This document shows positions 8,274 through 14,835 of a DNA stretch of 14,835 bases, in pieces. The stretch is from Myxococcales bacterium (GTDB taxonomy: Bacteria; Myxococcota; Polyangia; Polyangiales; Polyangiaceae). Each line of letters opens with the position of its first letter. Positions within the stretch are counted from its first letter, which is position 1. The notes under the pieces are model-generated. The model ran no database searches. It was not told the origin of the DNA and saw nothing but the letters and a program-made list of their open reading frames with translations. Position numbers and translations under genes: made by a program. The stretch spans positions 1 through 14,835 of the forward strand of contig JAGQIY010000204.1 in the NCBI GenBank assembly GCA_020430865.1. Direction: 5' to 3'.

Positions 8274-8384
8274 CCGAGATCGCCATCCCGTCGTGTCGGC
8301 ATCGACGTCGTGAGACCGGCAACAGTCGCAGGGCATGGCTGGAACGCAGCCCGCCGACCTGCCGGATCGGGCCGCAGCCATCGC
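8222..8384. other. Intergenic region with the ghost end of a lost paralogue
   Basis: This 163-base gap separates the alpha/beta hydrolase stop from the cysteine-rich gene. Its right-hand part reads Arg-Asp-Gly-Asp-Leu-Gly-Cys-Arg-stop on the minus strand (8287-8264). The last Cys-Arg-stop codons align with the end of the cysteine-rich gene. Similarity fades beyond about 8280, so most of the presumed ancestral gene is gone or replaced. No promoter is obvious by eye. Confidence 0.4.
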
Positions 8385-9524
8385 CTAGGCGTGCTGAAAC
8401 GCGACGATTTCGTCGAGGATCTCGGCGAATCGCTCGGGCCCGAAGTGCGCGCCGGAGGTCATCCAGTCCGTATGCAAGCTGCCCGGTCGGTCGTCGTGGA
8501 AATGACCGAGCATGTCCAGGTGATCCCCCTCACCGACCCAGAGCAGCTTGCCCCACAGCATCGAGAGCGTCGGCACCACGCCGTCGTTGCTGCGATCGTC
8601 CACTTCCGTGCGGACTCCTTCGCGGATGCGTTGCTTCTCCGCGGCGCTGGGAAGCGCGTAGGGGTAGCGCTTGTGCGCTTGAGAGGCGAACGTGTAGAGC
8701 GTCGTGTAGACACCGGCGGTGAGCGCGGCGTAGGGCGAGCGCACCCGTCTGGCCACCCTCAGCGATACCGGTGGTGGTGCGGCCGCCGCGACGCAGCCAT
8801 AGCGCACGTCATCGTTGTCCTCGGTTGCGGCGTTGAACAGGTCCAGCGCCTCGGGCATGAGCTGGATCACGCCGCCCTGGTCGTGGCGCACCTTCGACAG
8901 GAACTCCCGGATCTCACCACGACCTCCGGTGTCGACGTAGCGCAACACCATGTCCGTCGCGCGACCGATCAGCCGCGAGTCGCCGCCGATGAACGCGTCG
9001 ACGCCTCCCAGCGCCGCGAGCAGCTTGGAGAAGATGGCCAAGCTGGGTTCCCCGAGAGAGAGCGACACGACGGTGAACAAGCTGAGCGCATACAGCACCC
9101 GCGTGCCGGACACGGTCGCGAAGTAGCCAGCCAGGGGCGTGCCGTAGTACGGCGTGTTGAGCGTGACCAGCGACTGAACCCGCTTCGTCCACTCGAGCTA
9201 TTCGTCGCGCACCGGCAGGTTCGTGGTCGGCGACAGCACCAGCCGCGCGTCGAGGCCGCCCGTAGAGTGTCCAATCAGGTGAATCGGCAGCCCGTCGGTG
9301 GCGTGCGCGCTGACCTGCTCCGCGAGCATTGCCGCGCGGTAGCGAATGGAGGATGTGGGTGGCGTGGGCACCACCTCGATCACCACGTCCTCGCCTCGGG
9401 CGCGGTAGCGCTCGGTGAGCTCACGGCGCATGTGCACGAAATAGTCGAACCCCGCGAGCGTCCCGAAGCCGAACATTCCAGGGATCAGGTAGATGCGAGC
9501 AGCGGGTTCAGCCACGGTGCTCAC
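8385..9524 (-). pseudogene. Alpha/beta-hydrolase (lipase/esterase-like) interrupted by one in-frame TAG
   Basis: Reading from GTG 9524, the frame gives 108 residues, a TAG at 9200-9198, then 270 further residues in the same frame to the stop at 8385. The first part has the beta-strand and oxyanion segment IYLIPGMFGFG and the nucleophile elbow GHSTGG with Ser87. The second part continues directly with strand VQSLVTLNTPYYGTPLAG, then NDGVVP (candidate catalytic Asp313) and GDHLDMLGH (candidate His334, counting the stop as 109). The triad is therefore split by the stop. No other stop or frameshift is seen, so the gene is otherwise intact. GTG 9113 could start an N-terminally truncated piece, but it would lack Ser87 and has no clear ribosome site. 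The start lies 14 bases after the SGNH gene, so it is in that operon. A sequencing error is possible. Confidence 0.8.
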
Positions 9525-9538
9525 GTTATCACGCCAGC

Positions 9539-10897
9539 TCAAGGCTCTGGCAAGACCACGAGCAGAGCCCCGACGTGGAGCGGTGCGGGACGCCCATCGT
9601 CCGCGCCCTTCTGCTTGGGTTTGGGTGAGTCGCGCCGCAGCTCCACGCGGTAGCTGCCCGGCTCCAGGTTCAACACCAGCTTGCGCGCGTTCTTGCCAGC
9701 GCATGCGTCGGGCGTCGCCTCGTCGAACAGGCTAACGTCGCTCTCGAGACCGCGGTCGAACCCCAGCAGGCGGTAGCGCCCGGCCTCGGTGATGTTCAGC
9801 CGGTAGCTCACTCCTTGGCTTGGCTTCGAGTCACAAGGCGACGGCTCGAGCTCCGTCGCCAACGGCTGGAAGTCGACCAGCGGCAGCCCAGGCGCGATCC
9901 AAGGTCGCTTGCTGGAGCCATCTCCAGACCATGCGGTGACGTGGTCCGCCGAGTACTCCCCGAGCTGAACACGGTGCAGGCGATCGAGGGCCTGCAACGT
10001 GAGCCAGTTCCTCAGGTTGTAGCCGGCGGTCAGGCCGCGCTCGCCGAAGTCGCAGGGGTCGCGGCCCGCGGGGCCCTGATAGGTCGACGGGTGGATCCCG
10101 TCGCCCGAGAGCCCGTGCTTGGGCAGTGGTTCAAGCGCCGCGTGATAGTCGATCAGCGGGGCTTGAAGCGCGACCGCTACCCCGCGGATCACTGCGTTGT
10201 AGCGCGGAACCTCTCGCGCGGCCCTGGCGCGATCCGCTCGTCGCATGATGGTGTACAGGATCGGCAGCGTGCCCGCGCGCTCGAGTTGCTCGGTCAGGTC
10301 GAACAGCTTGTCGGCGAAGTGATGGAGCGCCCCGATCTCGATGTCGTTGGTGCCAAACTGCACCAGCGCAAGCTGAGCGTTCATGGAGGTCTGTTCTCGC
10401 CAGAGGCGGTTCTTGACGCCGTCGATGGCGTTCCAGGCGCTCCACCCGACCACCGCCGCCTGGCTCTCGTGGCCGAACGATCCTCCGTAGCGCTTGGTCG
10501 CCCCGAAATACTCGGCGACCGCATGAAGCTCAGGGTGGTCCTGCTTCAGCTTCTCGAGACTCGCCTTGCGCGGCACGCAGTACAGGGTGTCGCCGCTGGC
10601 CGTGACGGAGTCTCCGACCTTGATGAAGCGATCCGCCTTCAGGTTGGGGTGCATCGCCCAGCCTTTTTTCCACATGTCAATTTGACGAGCGACAATCGGC
10701 GAATGTACTGATCCCCGCGGGTAGCGCACCGGACCATGTTCGGCGGGGGGCCCGGGGTCAGCGGAAGCACTCGGAGGCGCGATCGCCGCGTGAGAGCTGG
10801 CGCTCTCCGGGACCCGCGGCGGAGCGTCCTGGTGATCGCTCGGGTTGCAGCAGGAGAGCAGCAGCGAGACCGCGATGGTAGTCAGCCGGACCCTCAT
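9539..10897 (-). CDS. SGNH/GDSL-family hydrolase lipoprotein
   Basis: Probable cell-surface esterase, 452 residues from ATG 10897. The signal peptide MRVRLTTIAVSLLLSCC fits a lipobox (LLSC, lipidation at Cys16), followed by a Pro/Ala/Ser linker to about residue 60. SGNH landmarks appear in order: GDSVT at 95-99 (nucleophile Ser97), GTND at 182-185 (oxyanion Asn184) and DGIHP at 266-270 (catalytic Asp266 and His269). Residues after about 350 (YRLNITEAGRYRLLGF, LNLEPGSYRVEL) resemble a small beta-sandwich of the pre-peptidase C-terminal type. The substrate may be an ester-decorated polysaccharide or a lipid; the sequence does not decide. The frame is open upstream to 11881, but that part overlaps two other genes and the signal peptide fixes the start. 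It heads the leftward cluster with the interrupted hydrolase, cysteine-rich lipoprotein and expansin. Confidence 0.9.
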   Translation of the reverse strand: MRVRLTTIAVSLLLSCCNPSDHQDAPPRVPESASSHAAIAPPSASADPGPPAEHGPVRYPRGSVHSPIVARQIDMWKKGWAMHPNLKADRFIKVGDSVTASGDTLYCVPRKASLEKLKQDHPELHAVAEYFGATKRYGGSFGHESQAAVVGWSAWNAIDGVKNRLWREQTSMNAQLALVQFGTNDIEIGALHHFADKLFDLTEQLERAGTLPILYTIMRRADRARAAREVPRYNAVIRGVAVALQAPLIDYHAALEPLPKHGLSGDGIHPSTYQGPAGRDPCDFGERGLTAGYNLRNWLTLQALDRLHRVQLGEYSADHVTAWSGDGSSKRPWIAPGLPLVDFQPLATELEPSPCDSKPSQGVSYRLNITEAGRYRLLGFDRGLESDVSLFDEATPDACAGKNARKLVLNLEPGSYRVELRRDSPKPKQKGADDGRPAPLHVGALLVVLPEP

Positions 10898-11005
10898 GTC
10901 GGCGACTGTGTGCCAAAGGTGTCGGTCCCAGCGCAAGCAAGTGTTCAAGGACCTCACTCCGCTGCCGTTCCCGGGCAGGTACGCCAGTTCGCTCGGAGGT
11001 TTGCC

Positions 11006-11716
11006 ATGAAGCTGAATCGTAGTCCGTTCGCCGCTCCCTTGGCGCAAGTGATGGGGTTGATGGTCGCTGGTGCGCTGAGCACCGCTTGTGCGTTCGTCCC
11101 CTGGTCTCAAACGGGCTCTGAAGAGAGCGATCCGAGCGCCGCTTCGCCGGACGATCGAGAGACCGAGCAGCCCACCGACGCGCCCGCTCCCCCCGGGGAT
11201 CTCACGTCGGCCGCCCCCCGCCCCGACTCGCCTTTCTCCACGGATCCACCCGAGGACCCAGCGGATCCGGTGGACCCACCGGAGCCAGGCTCGGATCTCC
11301 CGCTGGACGGAGACTTCGTCTCCCTCGCCGTGGGTCAACTCGACGGCGTCGACGTGAACAGCGTCTACGACCAGAAGGAATCGCAAGACGTCTGCGGCTC
11401 CTATTTCCGCGTGGCCCGCAGCGATGGCATGGGCAACACCCTGACCATCGAGGGCTGGTCCCAGGACGGCTTGCTCGATCTCGCGGTGCGACTCGACCAG
11501 CTCAAGCGCGTCGAGGGCCACTGGCAGCGCCTGGTCGCCTACGTGGGGCCGGACTTCCTCGACACGGAGTACTCGGTCGACGTACGCACTCAGAGCGAGG
11601 GACAGGGCGACGTCGTGATCCACATCGCGCGCGCCATCGGCATTGGTCCCAGCGAGAACGGCTGGGTCGACGGAGACTTGTTCGTCCGCATGCGCGGCAG
11701 CTGCATCCAGGACTGA
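11006..11716 (+). CDS. Secreted protein, possibly a lipoprotein, of unknown function
   Basis: A 236-residue protein starting at ATG 11006, preceded by GGAGGT at five bases. An N-terminal signal sequence (about 1-28) ends LSTACAF; Cys28 could be lipidated, although the -3 position is not Leu, so ordinary signal-peptidase cleavage is also possible. Residues 35-100 are a Pro/Asp/Glu/Ser spacer with a DPPEDPADPVDPPEP run. The remaining 135 residues form one compact, beta-rich domain with only two cysteines (130 and 233), which may form a disulfide joining its ends. I do not recognise the domain. The gene is divergent from the SGNH hydrolase (108 bases apart) and 64 bases upstream of the GNAT gene on the same strand. 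Confidence 0.88.
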   Translation: MKLNRSPFAAPLAQVMGLMVAGALSTACAFVPWSQTGSEESDPSAASPDDRETEQPTDAPAPPGDLTSAAPRPDSPFSTDPPEDPADPVDPPEPGSDLPLDGDFVSLAVGQLDGVDVNSVYDQKESQDVCGSYFRVARSDGMGNTLTIEGWSQDGLLDLAVRLDQLKRVEGHWQRLVAYVGPDFLDTEYSVDVRTQSEGQGDVVIHIARAIGIGPSENGWVDGDLFVRMRGSCIQD

Positions 11717-11780
11717 ACCTCGAACGCGCCGCACCACGTTTTGGCCGCCCGCGCTGGTGTACCCGGTGTAGGGTTGTCCG

Positions 11781-12431
11781 ATGCGGGGCGTCGAGATCCG
11801 AGACATACAGGCCTCCGAGGTGGTGACCGCCGCTCGAGTACTCGCGCGCGCCTTCACCACGAACCCGGGCATGCAGGCCATCTTCGATGACGTCAGCGAA
11901 GAGCAGCGCGTCGACGTCCTCGAGCGCCTCTACATTCGCTTCGTCGAAGCTTGTCGCGTGGGCGCCATCGCGCGCTGCGTGTTGCGCGATGGTCGGTTGC
12001 TGGGCGCCCAGCTAGCCTACGAGCCGACGCAGTTCCCCCCCGAGGGCGACCCCGGCTGGATGATGCTGCGAGGCGTGCTCGAGACCGGGCTTCACTACGT
12101 CCACCGCATCATCATCGCGGACGTCTTCCTGCGCTCTCGCCACATCACCGAGCCGCACTGCTACCTGTTCATGCTGGGCGTGGATCCCAGCGCCCAGGGT
12201 GGCGGTCTCGGCGGAGCGCTGCTCAGAGATTTCAATCGACGCGCGATCAGCCACGGTGTCGACGCGTACCTGGAGACCGATCGCCCGGCTGCGATGGCCA
12301 TCTATCGGCGGGACCACTATCGCATCCTGCGCGAGGAGGTATTCAACCTCCAGGGCAACACGCGAACCTGGTTCATGCTGAAGCCCCTGAGCGTGCTGGA
12401 AGAAGACGAGCGACGTCGCGCTGCCCATTGA
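11781..12431 (+). CDS. GNAT-family N-acetyltransferase
   Basis: Cytosolic acyl-CoA-dependent N-acyltransferase, 216 residues. The N-terminal part (IRDIQASEVVTAARVLARAF) matches the first strand and helix of the GNAT fold. The acetyl-CoA-binding motif A is clear at LFMLGVDPSAQGGGLGGALL, with the Q-G-G-G-L-G pyrophosphate loop. It is followed by YLETDRPAAMAIYRRDHY, the usual motif B region carrying a likely general-acid Tyr. The substrate cannot be inferred. The start at 11781 is the first Met before the fold; the ribosome site is weak. It ends seven bases from the convergent SUMF1-like gene. Its partner, if any, is the lipoprotein gene upstream. Confidence 0.92.
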   Translation: MRGVEIRDIQASEVVTAARVLARAFTTNPGMQAIFDDVSEEQRVDVLERLYIRFVEACRVGAIARCVLRDGRLLGAQLAYEPTQFPPEGDPGWMMLRGVLETGLHYVHRIIIADVFLRSRHITEPHCYLFMLGVDPSAQGGGLGGALLRDFNRRAISHGVDAYLETDRPAAMAIYRRDHYRILREEVFNLQGNTRTWFMLKPLSVLEEDERRRAAH

Positions 12432-12438
12432 CTCACGC

Positions 12439-13518
12439 TCAGTCCGGCTGGGGATCGCTACAGCAGCGAAACCCCTGATCGTAGCGCACGTAGTGCGGAC
12501 CGTGACCCCGCGTCTGAGGTCGACAGCGCTGACGCGCGGGGCCCCAGTGACCACCCTTGAGGATCATGCGGTAGCCATGCCGTCGCACGCTGCGTGTCCA
12601 CTCATCCACGTTGCCCGTCATGTCATACACGCCGTACGGGCTGACGCACGCGCTCGACTCACCCGAGCGCTTGCCCTGCCAAGCAAAGTCCACACCGGAC
12701 GCAGTGTGCGCCGTCGTCCGTGGACGAAAGGTGTCCTTGTCGGGGCCGGGGGCGAGCACGTCGATGTTGCACTTCTGCTTGTCTCGAACATAACCGTACG
12801 GATAGGGGACACCCTCTTCGCCTTCGCAGGCGAGGGTCCACTCGTTCTCGTCACACAGTCGCTTGTTCAGGCGCTCGCAGTAGCCCTCGGCCTCCGCGAA
12901 GGTCACGACCACCAGCGGGAACTCGCCGAACGCGTTGGGAAACTCGAAGCGATCCACGCACACGTCGATCGCCCGTCGCTGGAGCCTTCGGCTGCGCTCG
13001 AGCCAGTCGGAGCGATCGAAGCCGTCGCACAAACCGTTGACTCCATGGTCCTCGGTACGCCATTTCTTGCAGCTCTGGTTCTGAGCCAGCTGCACGGCGT
13101 CGGTATCGTCATGCCCATTGGCGTCCAGCAGCAAAGCTCCCTTGACCCTCAGCATGCCAGGCGGACACCCCCGCACATCGCCGGGCGCAGACTGCTCTGA
13201 CAACGCCTGCTCGTTCCGCGCGGAAGCTTGCCAGTTCAGACGTTCGACCTGGAACCAGGTGTGACGCTTGCGCTCGTAGCTGTGCGTGATCTCGAAGCCC
13301 AGGGTCTCGAGCAGAGGTTTCGTGGACGCTCGAGGCGACAGCACGACGCTCCGCAGAACCGGCCGAGCGGGCGCCGATGGAACACCGGAGGGGGACGTGA
13401 CGCCGGAACCTCCCGGTCGTGACGCCGAGGACCGCTCCTCCGTCGCTCCGTGCTGAGGGTCCGAGTGCTTGGAGCAGCCGCTAGCCAGCAAGAACAGACC
13501 TAGAGCTGCAAGACGCAT
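12439..13518 (-). CDS. SUMF1/formylglycine-generating-enzyme-like lipoprotein
   Basis: A 359-residue protein with a lipoprotein signal (MRLAALGLFLLASGC, lipidation at Cys15), a Ser/Pro/Gly spacer, and a sulfatase-modifying-factor fold (about 116-354). Fold landmarks are VCVDRFEFPN (187-195), EAEGYCERLNKRLCDENEW, SPYGVYDMTGNVDEWT (293-308), LKGGHW (320-325) and the closing GFRC (349-352). Compared with true FGE, whose catalytic cysteines sit two and seven residues after this Trp, position 327 is Pro and only Cys332 remains. Copper-dependent formylglycine formation is therefore doubtful, and a binding or structural role is as likely. No sulfatase gene is in the window. ATG 13518 is set by the signal peptide; the frame is open to 13824 without supporting features. 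It is convergent with the GNAT gene. Confidence 0.88.
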   Translation of the reverse strand: MRLAALGLFLLASGCSKHSDPQHGATEERSSASRPGGSGVTSPSGVPSAPARPVLRSVVLSPRASTKPLLETLGFEITHSYERKRHTWFQVERLNWQASARNEQALSEQSAPGDVRGCPPGMLRVKGALLLDANGHDDTDAVQLAQNQSCKKWRTEDHGVNGLCDGFDRSDWLERSRRLQRRAIDVCVDRFEFPNAFGEFPLVVVTFAEAEGYCERLNKRLCDENEWTLACEGEEGVPYPYGYVRDKQKCNIDVLAPGPDKDTFRPRTTAHTASGVDFAWQGKRSGESSACVSPYGVYDMTGNVDEWTRSVRRHGYRMILKGGHWGPARQRCRPQTRGHGPHYVRYDQGFRCCSDPQPD

Positions 13519-13817
13519 GCGAAGTGTAGGTTTCGGGAGTCGAGAGGACACGACCTCACGGTCGAAGCAACGCGGGAGACCGAGCTCGTCATTCCCGAGA
13601 GACGCTCGAGATTGGGGAAAGCCAGGTGGGTATGTCCACAGGGAACCGACTCGAAAATCGCACGCCCCAGCAGGCTCGGCTATCCTGCCTGCCTTCCATC
13701 GTGTAGCGTGGTCTTCGGTGCCGAGCGCGGCGCCGGTTGTGGACTTCCGATCGTGGACAGCGCAGCTGGTCTCCTCGATCGCGCAGCCAGATCCCGAGAG
13801 CAAGGAGACAGCTTCCG

Positions 13818-14735
13818 ATGGCAAACTACGGCTTCGTTCAGGTGCCTTGCCGCCAGTGCGGCACGACGGTTTGGATCAGTCCCCAGGCGGGCATGGGCAT
13901 TTGCCCGTCGTGCCACACCCAGAACAACCTGCCCCAAGGCGCCGCGCCCCAGCCCGGGGCGCCCGGCGGAGTGCCGGGTGGCATGGCCGCTGGAATGCCC
14001 AACACCTCGGCCCCACCGATGGCGATGCCGACGACCAGCGGCGGCGGAGGTTTCCCGATGTTTCGCGCGATCGGTGGCGTGCTGGTCGCGGTGCTCCTTG
14101 GCGGCGGCTTCTTCGCGTTCAAGATGCTCAAGAACCGCTTCATCGCACCCAAGGGCAAGATGACCTACTCCGCCGCGGGCCTGAAGTCCTCGGACAACCC
14201 CGACGGTGACGTGATGATGACCGGCGTCGCCGCCAACGCGAAGAAGTGGAAGAAGGACGCCTACTGGTGGTCGACGAACTACCAGGCGGTTCGCAACGAC
14301 GGCACCGTCGATGTCTCCAAGGGTGCGCAGGTGATGTACATCTCGCCTAGCAAGGTCACCTCCCCCTCCAAGACGGTGCGCAAGGACAGCATCCGCAAGT
14401 ACGTCTTCACGTCGTCGTTCGTCGACTTCTCCCGTCGCTGGAACGCCACGAATCAGTGGAAGGGCGTGGAGCCGCCTGCGATGCCCACGTGCACCATCAA
14501 GCAACTGGCAAAGAACCTGGAGAAGGAGGGCCTGACCAAGGGCAAGACGGTGCGCATCTCCTTCGATCCTCAGTTCGACTGGGGTGCCCAGCAGGTCTGG
14601 CACGTGCGGGGCGACGACCCGAAGATCGACCAGAGCTACTCGTTCAAGGACTGCTCCAAGGTGGACAAGAACGGCGCTCCGACGGGTAAGGGCGATGCGG
14701 CAGGAGGCGAGGGCGAAGGCGGCGACGCGGAATAG
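13818..14735 (+). CDS. Zinc-ribbon protein with one membrane segment, function unknown
   Basis: A 305-residue protein. A zinc ribbon at the N-terminus uses C11-x2-C14 and C29-x2-C32. A flexible Pro/Gly/Met-rich stretch (40-80) follows, then one hydrophobic segment (about 84-104) and a soluble C-terminal domain of about 180 residues, lysine-rich with many aromatic residues and two cysteines. Without a signal peptide, the ribbon should be cytoplasmic and the large domain periplasmic (N-in topology). The C-terminus ends in a Gly/Glu/Asp tail. ATG 13818 is chosen because AAGGAG lies upstream and the ribbon begins at once; 81 bases of open frame upstream show no family features. I recognise no named family. 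It resembles in plan, not in sequence, the two-ribbon membrane protein at 4727-6136. Confidence 0.88.
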   Translation: MANYGFVQVPCRQCGTTVWISPQAGMGICPSCHTQNNLPQGAAPQPGAPGGVPGGMAAGMPNTSAPPMAMPTTSGGGGFPMFRAIGGVLVAVLLGGGFFAFKMLKNRFIAPKGKMTYSAAGLKSSDNPDGDVMMTGVAANAKKWKKDAYWWSTNYQAVRNDGTVDVSKGAQVMYISPSKVTSPSKTVRKDSIRKYVFTSSFVDFSRRWNATNQWKGVEPPAMPTCTIKQLAKNLEKEGLTKGKTVRISFDPQFDWGAQQVWHVRGDDPKIDQSYSFKDCSKVDKNGAPTGKGDAAGGEGEGGDAE

Positions 14736-14747
14736 TCCACGACCCTG

Positions 14748-14764
14748 AGCGGGTGACGCCCGCT
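14748..14764 (+). terminator. Short hairpin after the zinc-ribbon gene
   Basis: A 6-bp perfect stem, AGCGGG and CCCGCT, with a 5-base loop begins 12 bases after the stop codon. There is no U-run. It probably forms part of a termination or 3'-end-protecting structure with the next hairpin. Confidence 0.4.
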
Positions 14765-14778
14765 GAGCGAGTGACGGA

Positions 14779-14804
14779 CGGCCGCTGGAGGGATCCAGCG
14801 GCCG
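14779..14804. terminator. Strong hairpin, possible bidirectional terminator
   Basis: An 11-bp perfect stem, CGGCCGCTGGA and TCCAGCGGCCG, closes a GGGA loop. It lies 44 bases downstream of the zinc-ribbon gene. Only GTTT follows a few bases later, so a classic U-tract is missing. The last bases of the window read Ser-Leu-Pro-Lys-stop on the minus strand (stop at 14821-14819), which could be the end of a convergent gene; if so the hairpin would serve both. Confidence 0.6.
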
Positions 14805-14835
14805 AGTCGCGTTTGGGGCTACTTGGGCAGCGAGC

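Noticed and set aside
9113..9113. GTG 9113 as a genuine start of a separate 242-residue gene
   Set aside because: The region between the TAG and this codon continues the hydrolase fold in the same frame, and a protein starting here would lack the nucleophile serine. No ribosome site is visible.
10898..11881. Upstream extension of the SGNH hydrolase frame to 11881, making a 780-residue protein
   Set aside because: It runs antisense through the lipoprotein gene at 11006-11716 and into the GNAT gene. A clear lipoprotein signal peptide starts at 10897, and the extension has no family features.
14819..14835. Possible C-terminus of a convergent minus-strand gene (Ser-Leu-Pro-Lys-stop)
   Set aside because: Only four codons are visible, so no gene can be supported.

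Overview
The window is GC-rich chromosomal DNA from a Gram-negative bacterium, most likely a myxobacterium of the Polyangia/Sorangium type. The evidence is the number of secreted lipoproteins whose lipidated Cys is followed by long Gly/Ser or Pro/Ala spacers, a lipoprotein with a sulfatase-modifying-factor domain, several zinc-ribbon plus transmembrane proteins of unknown function, and a bacterial expansin. The taxonomic call is inference from gene content only. I see no tRNA, rRNA, CRISPR array, insertion sequence or phage gene.

Layout. At the left edge a groES-groEL operon runs leftward, with groEL cut by the window edge. A 446-base gap follows, holding the candidate groES promoter and a GC hairpin. 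Next come a tetR-family repressor (leftward) and a divergent FAD-dependent desaturase/isomerase-like oxidoreductase. They share a 195-base region with a large, doubly symmetric operator centred on base 3068. Convergent to the oxidoreductase lies a membrane protein with two zinc ribbons and four predicted membrane segments, and divergent from that a small zinc-ribbon protein whose stop codon sits in a 17-bp triple tandem repeat.

From 10897 down to 6614 four leftward genes form a probable secreted-enzyme cluster: an SGNH/GDSL lipoprotein hydrolase, an alpha/beta hydrolase interrupted by one in-frame TAG, a lipoprotein made of three identical-spacing eight-cysteine repeats, and an expansin lipoprotein with a catalysis-free cellulose-binding fold. 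The last two share a duplicated leader. The duplicated block also contains the preceding stop codon and spacer, so a lost gene can be inferred upstream of the cysteine-rich gene. To the right are a rightward lipoprotein of unknown function, a GNAT acetyltransferase, a convergent SUMF1-like lipoprotein lacking one of the two catalytic cysteines of formylglycine-generating enzyme, and a zinc-ribbon/single-membrane-segment protein followed by two hairpins.

The points most worth follow-up are the eight-cysteine repeat lipoprotein and its duplicated leader next to the expansin, the amber-interrupted hydrolase whose downstream half still looks intact, the TetR operator with two nested inverted repeats on one centre, and a GroEL that has lost Asp83 of the known Asp83-Lys327 salt bridge.
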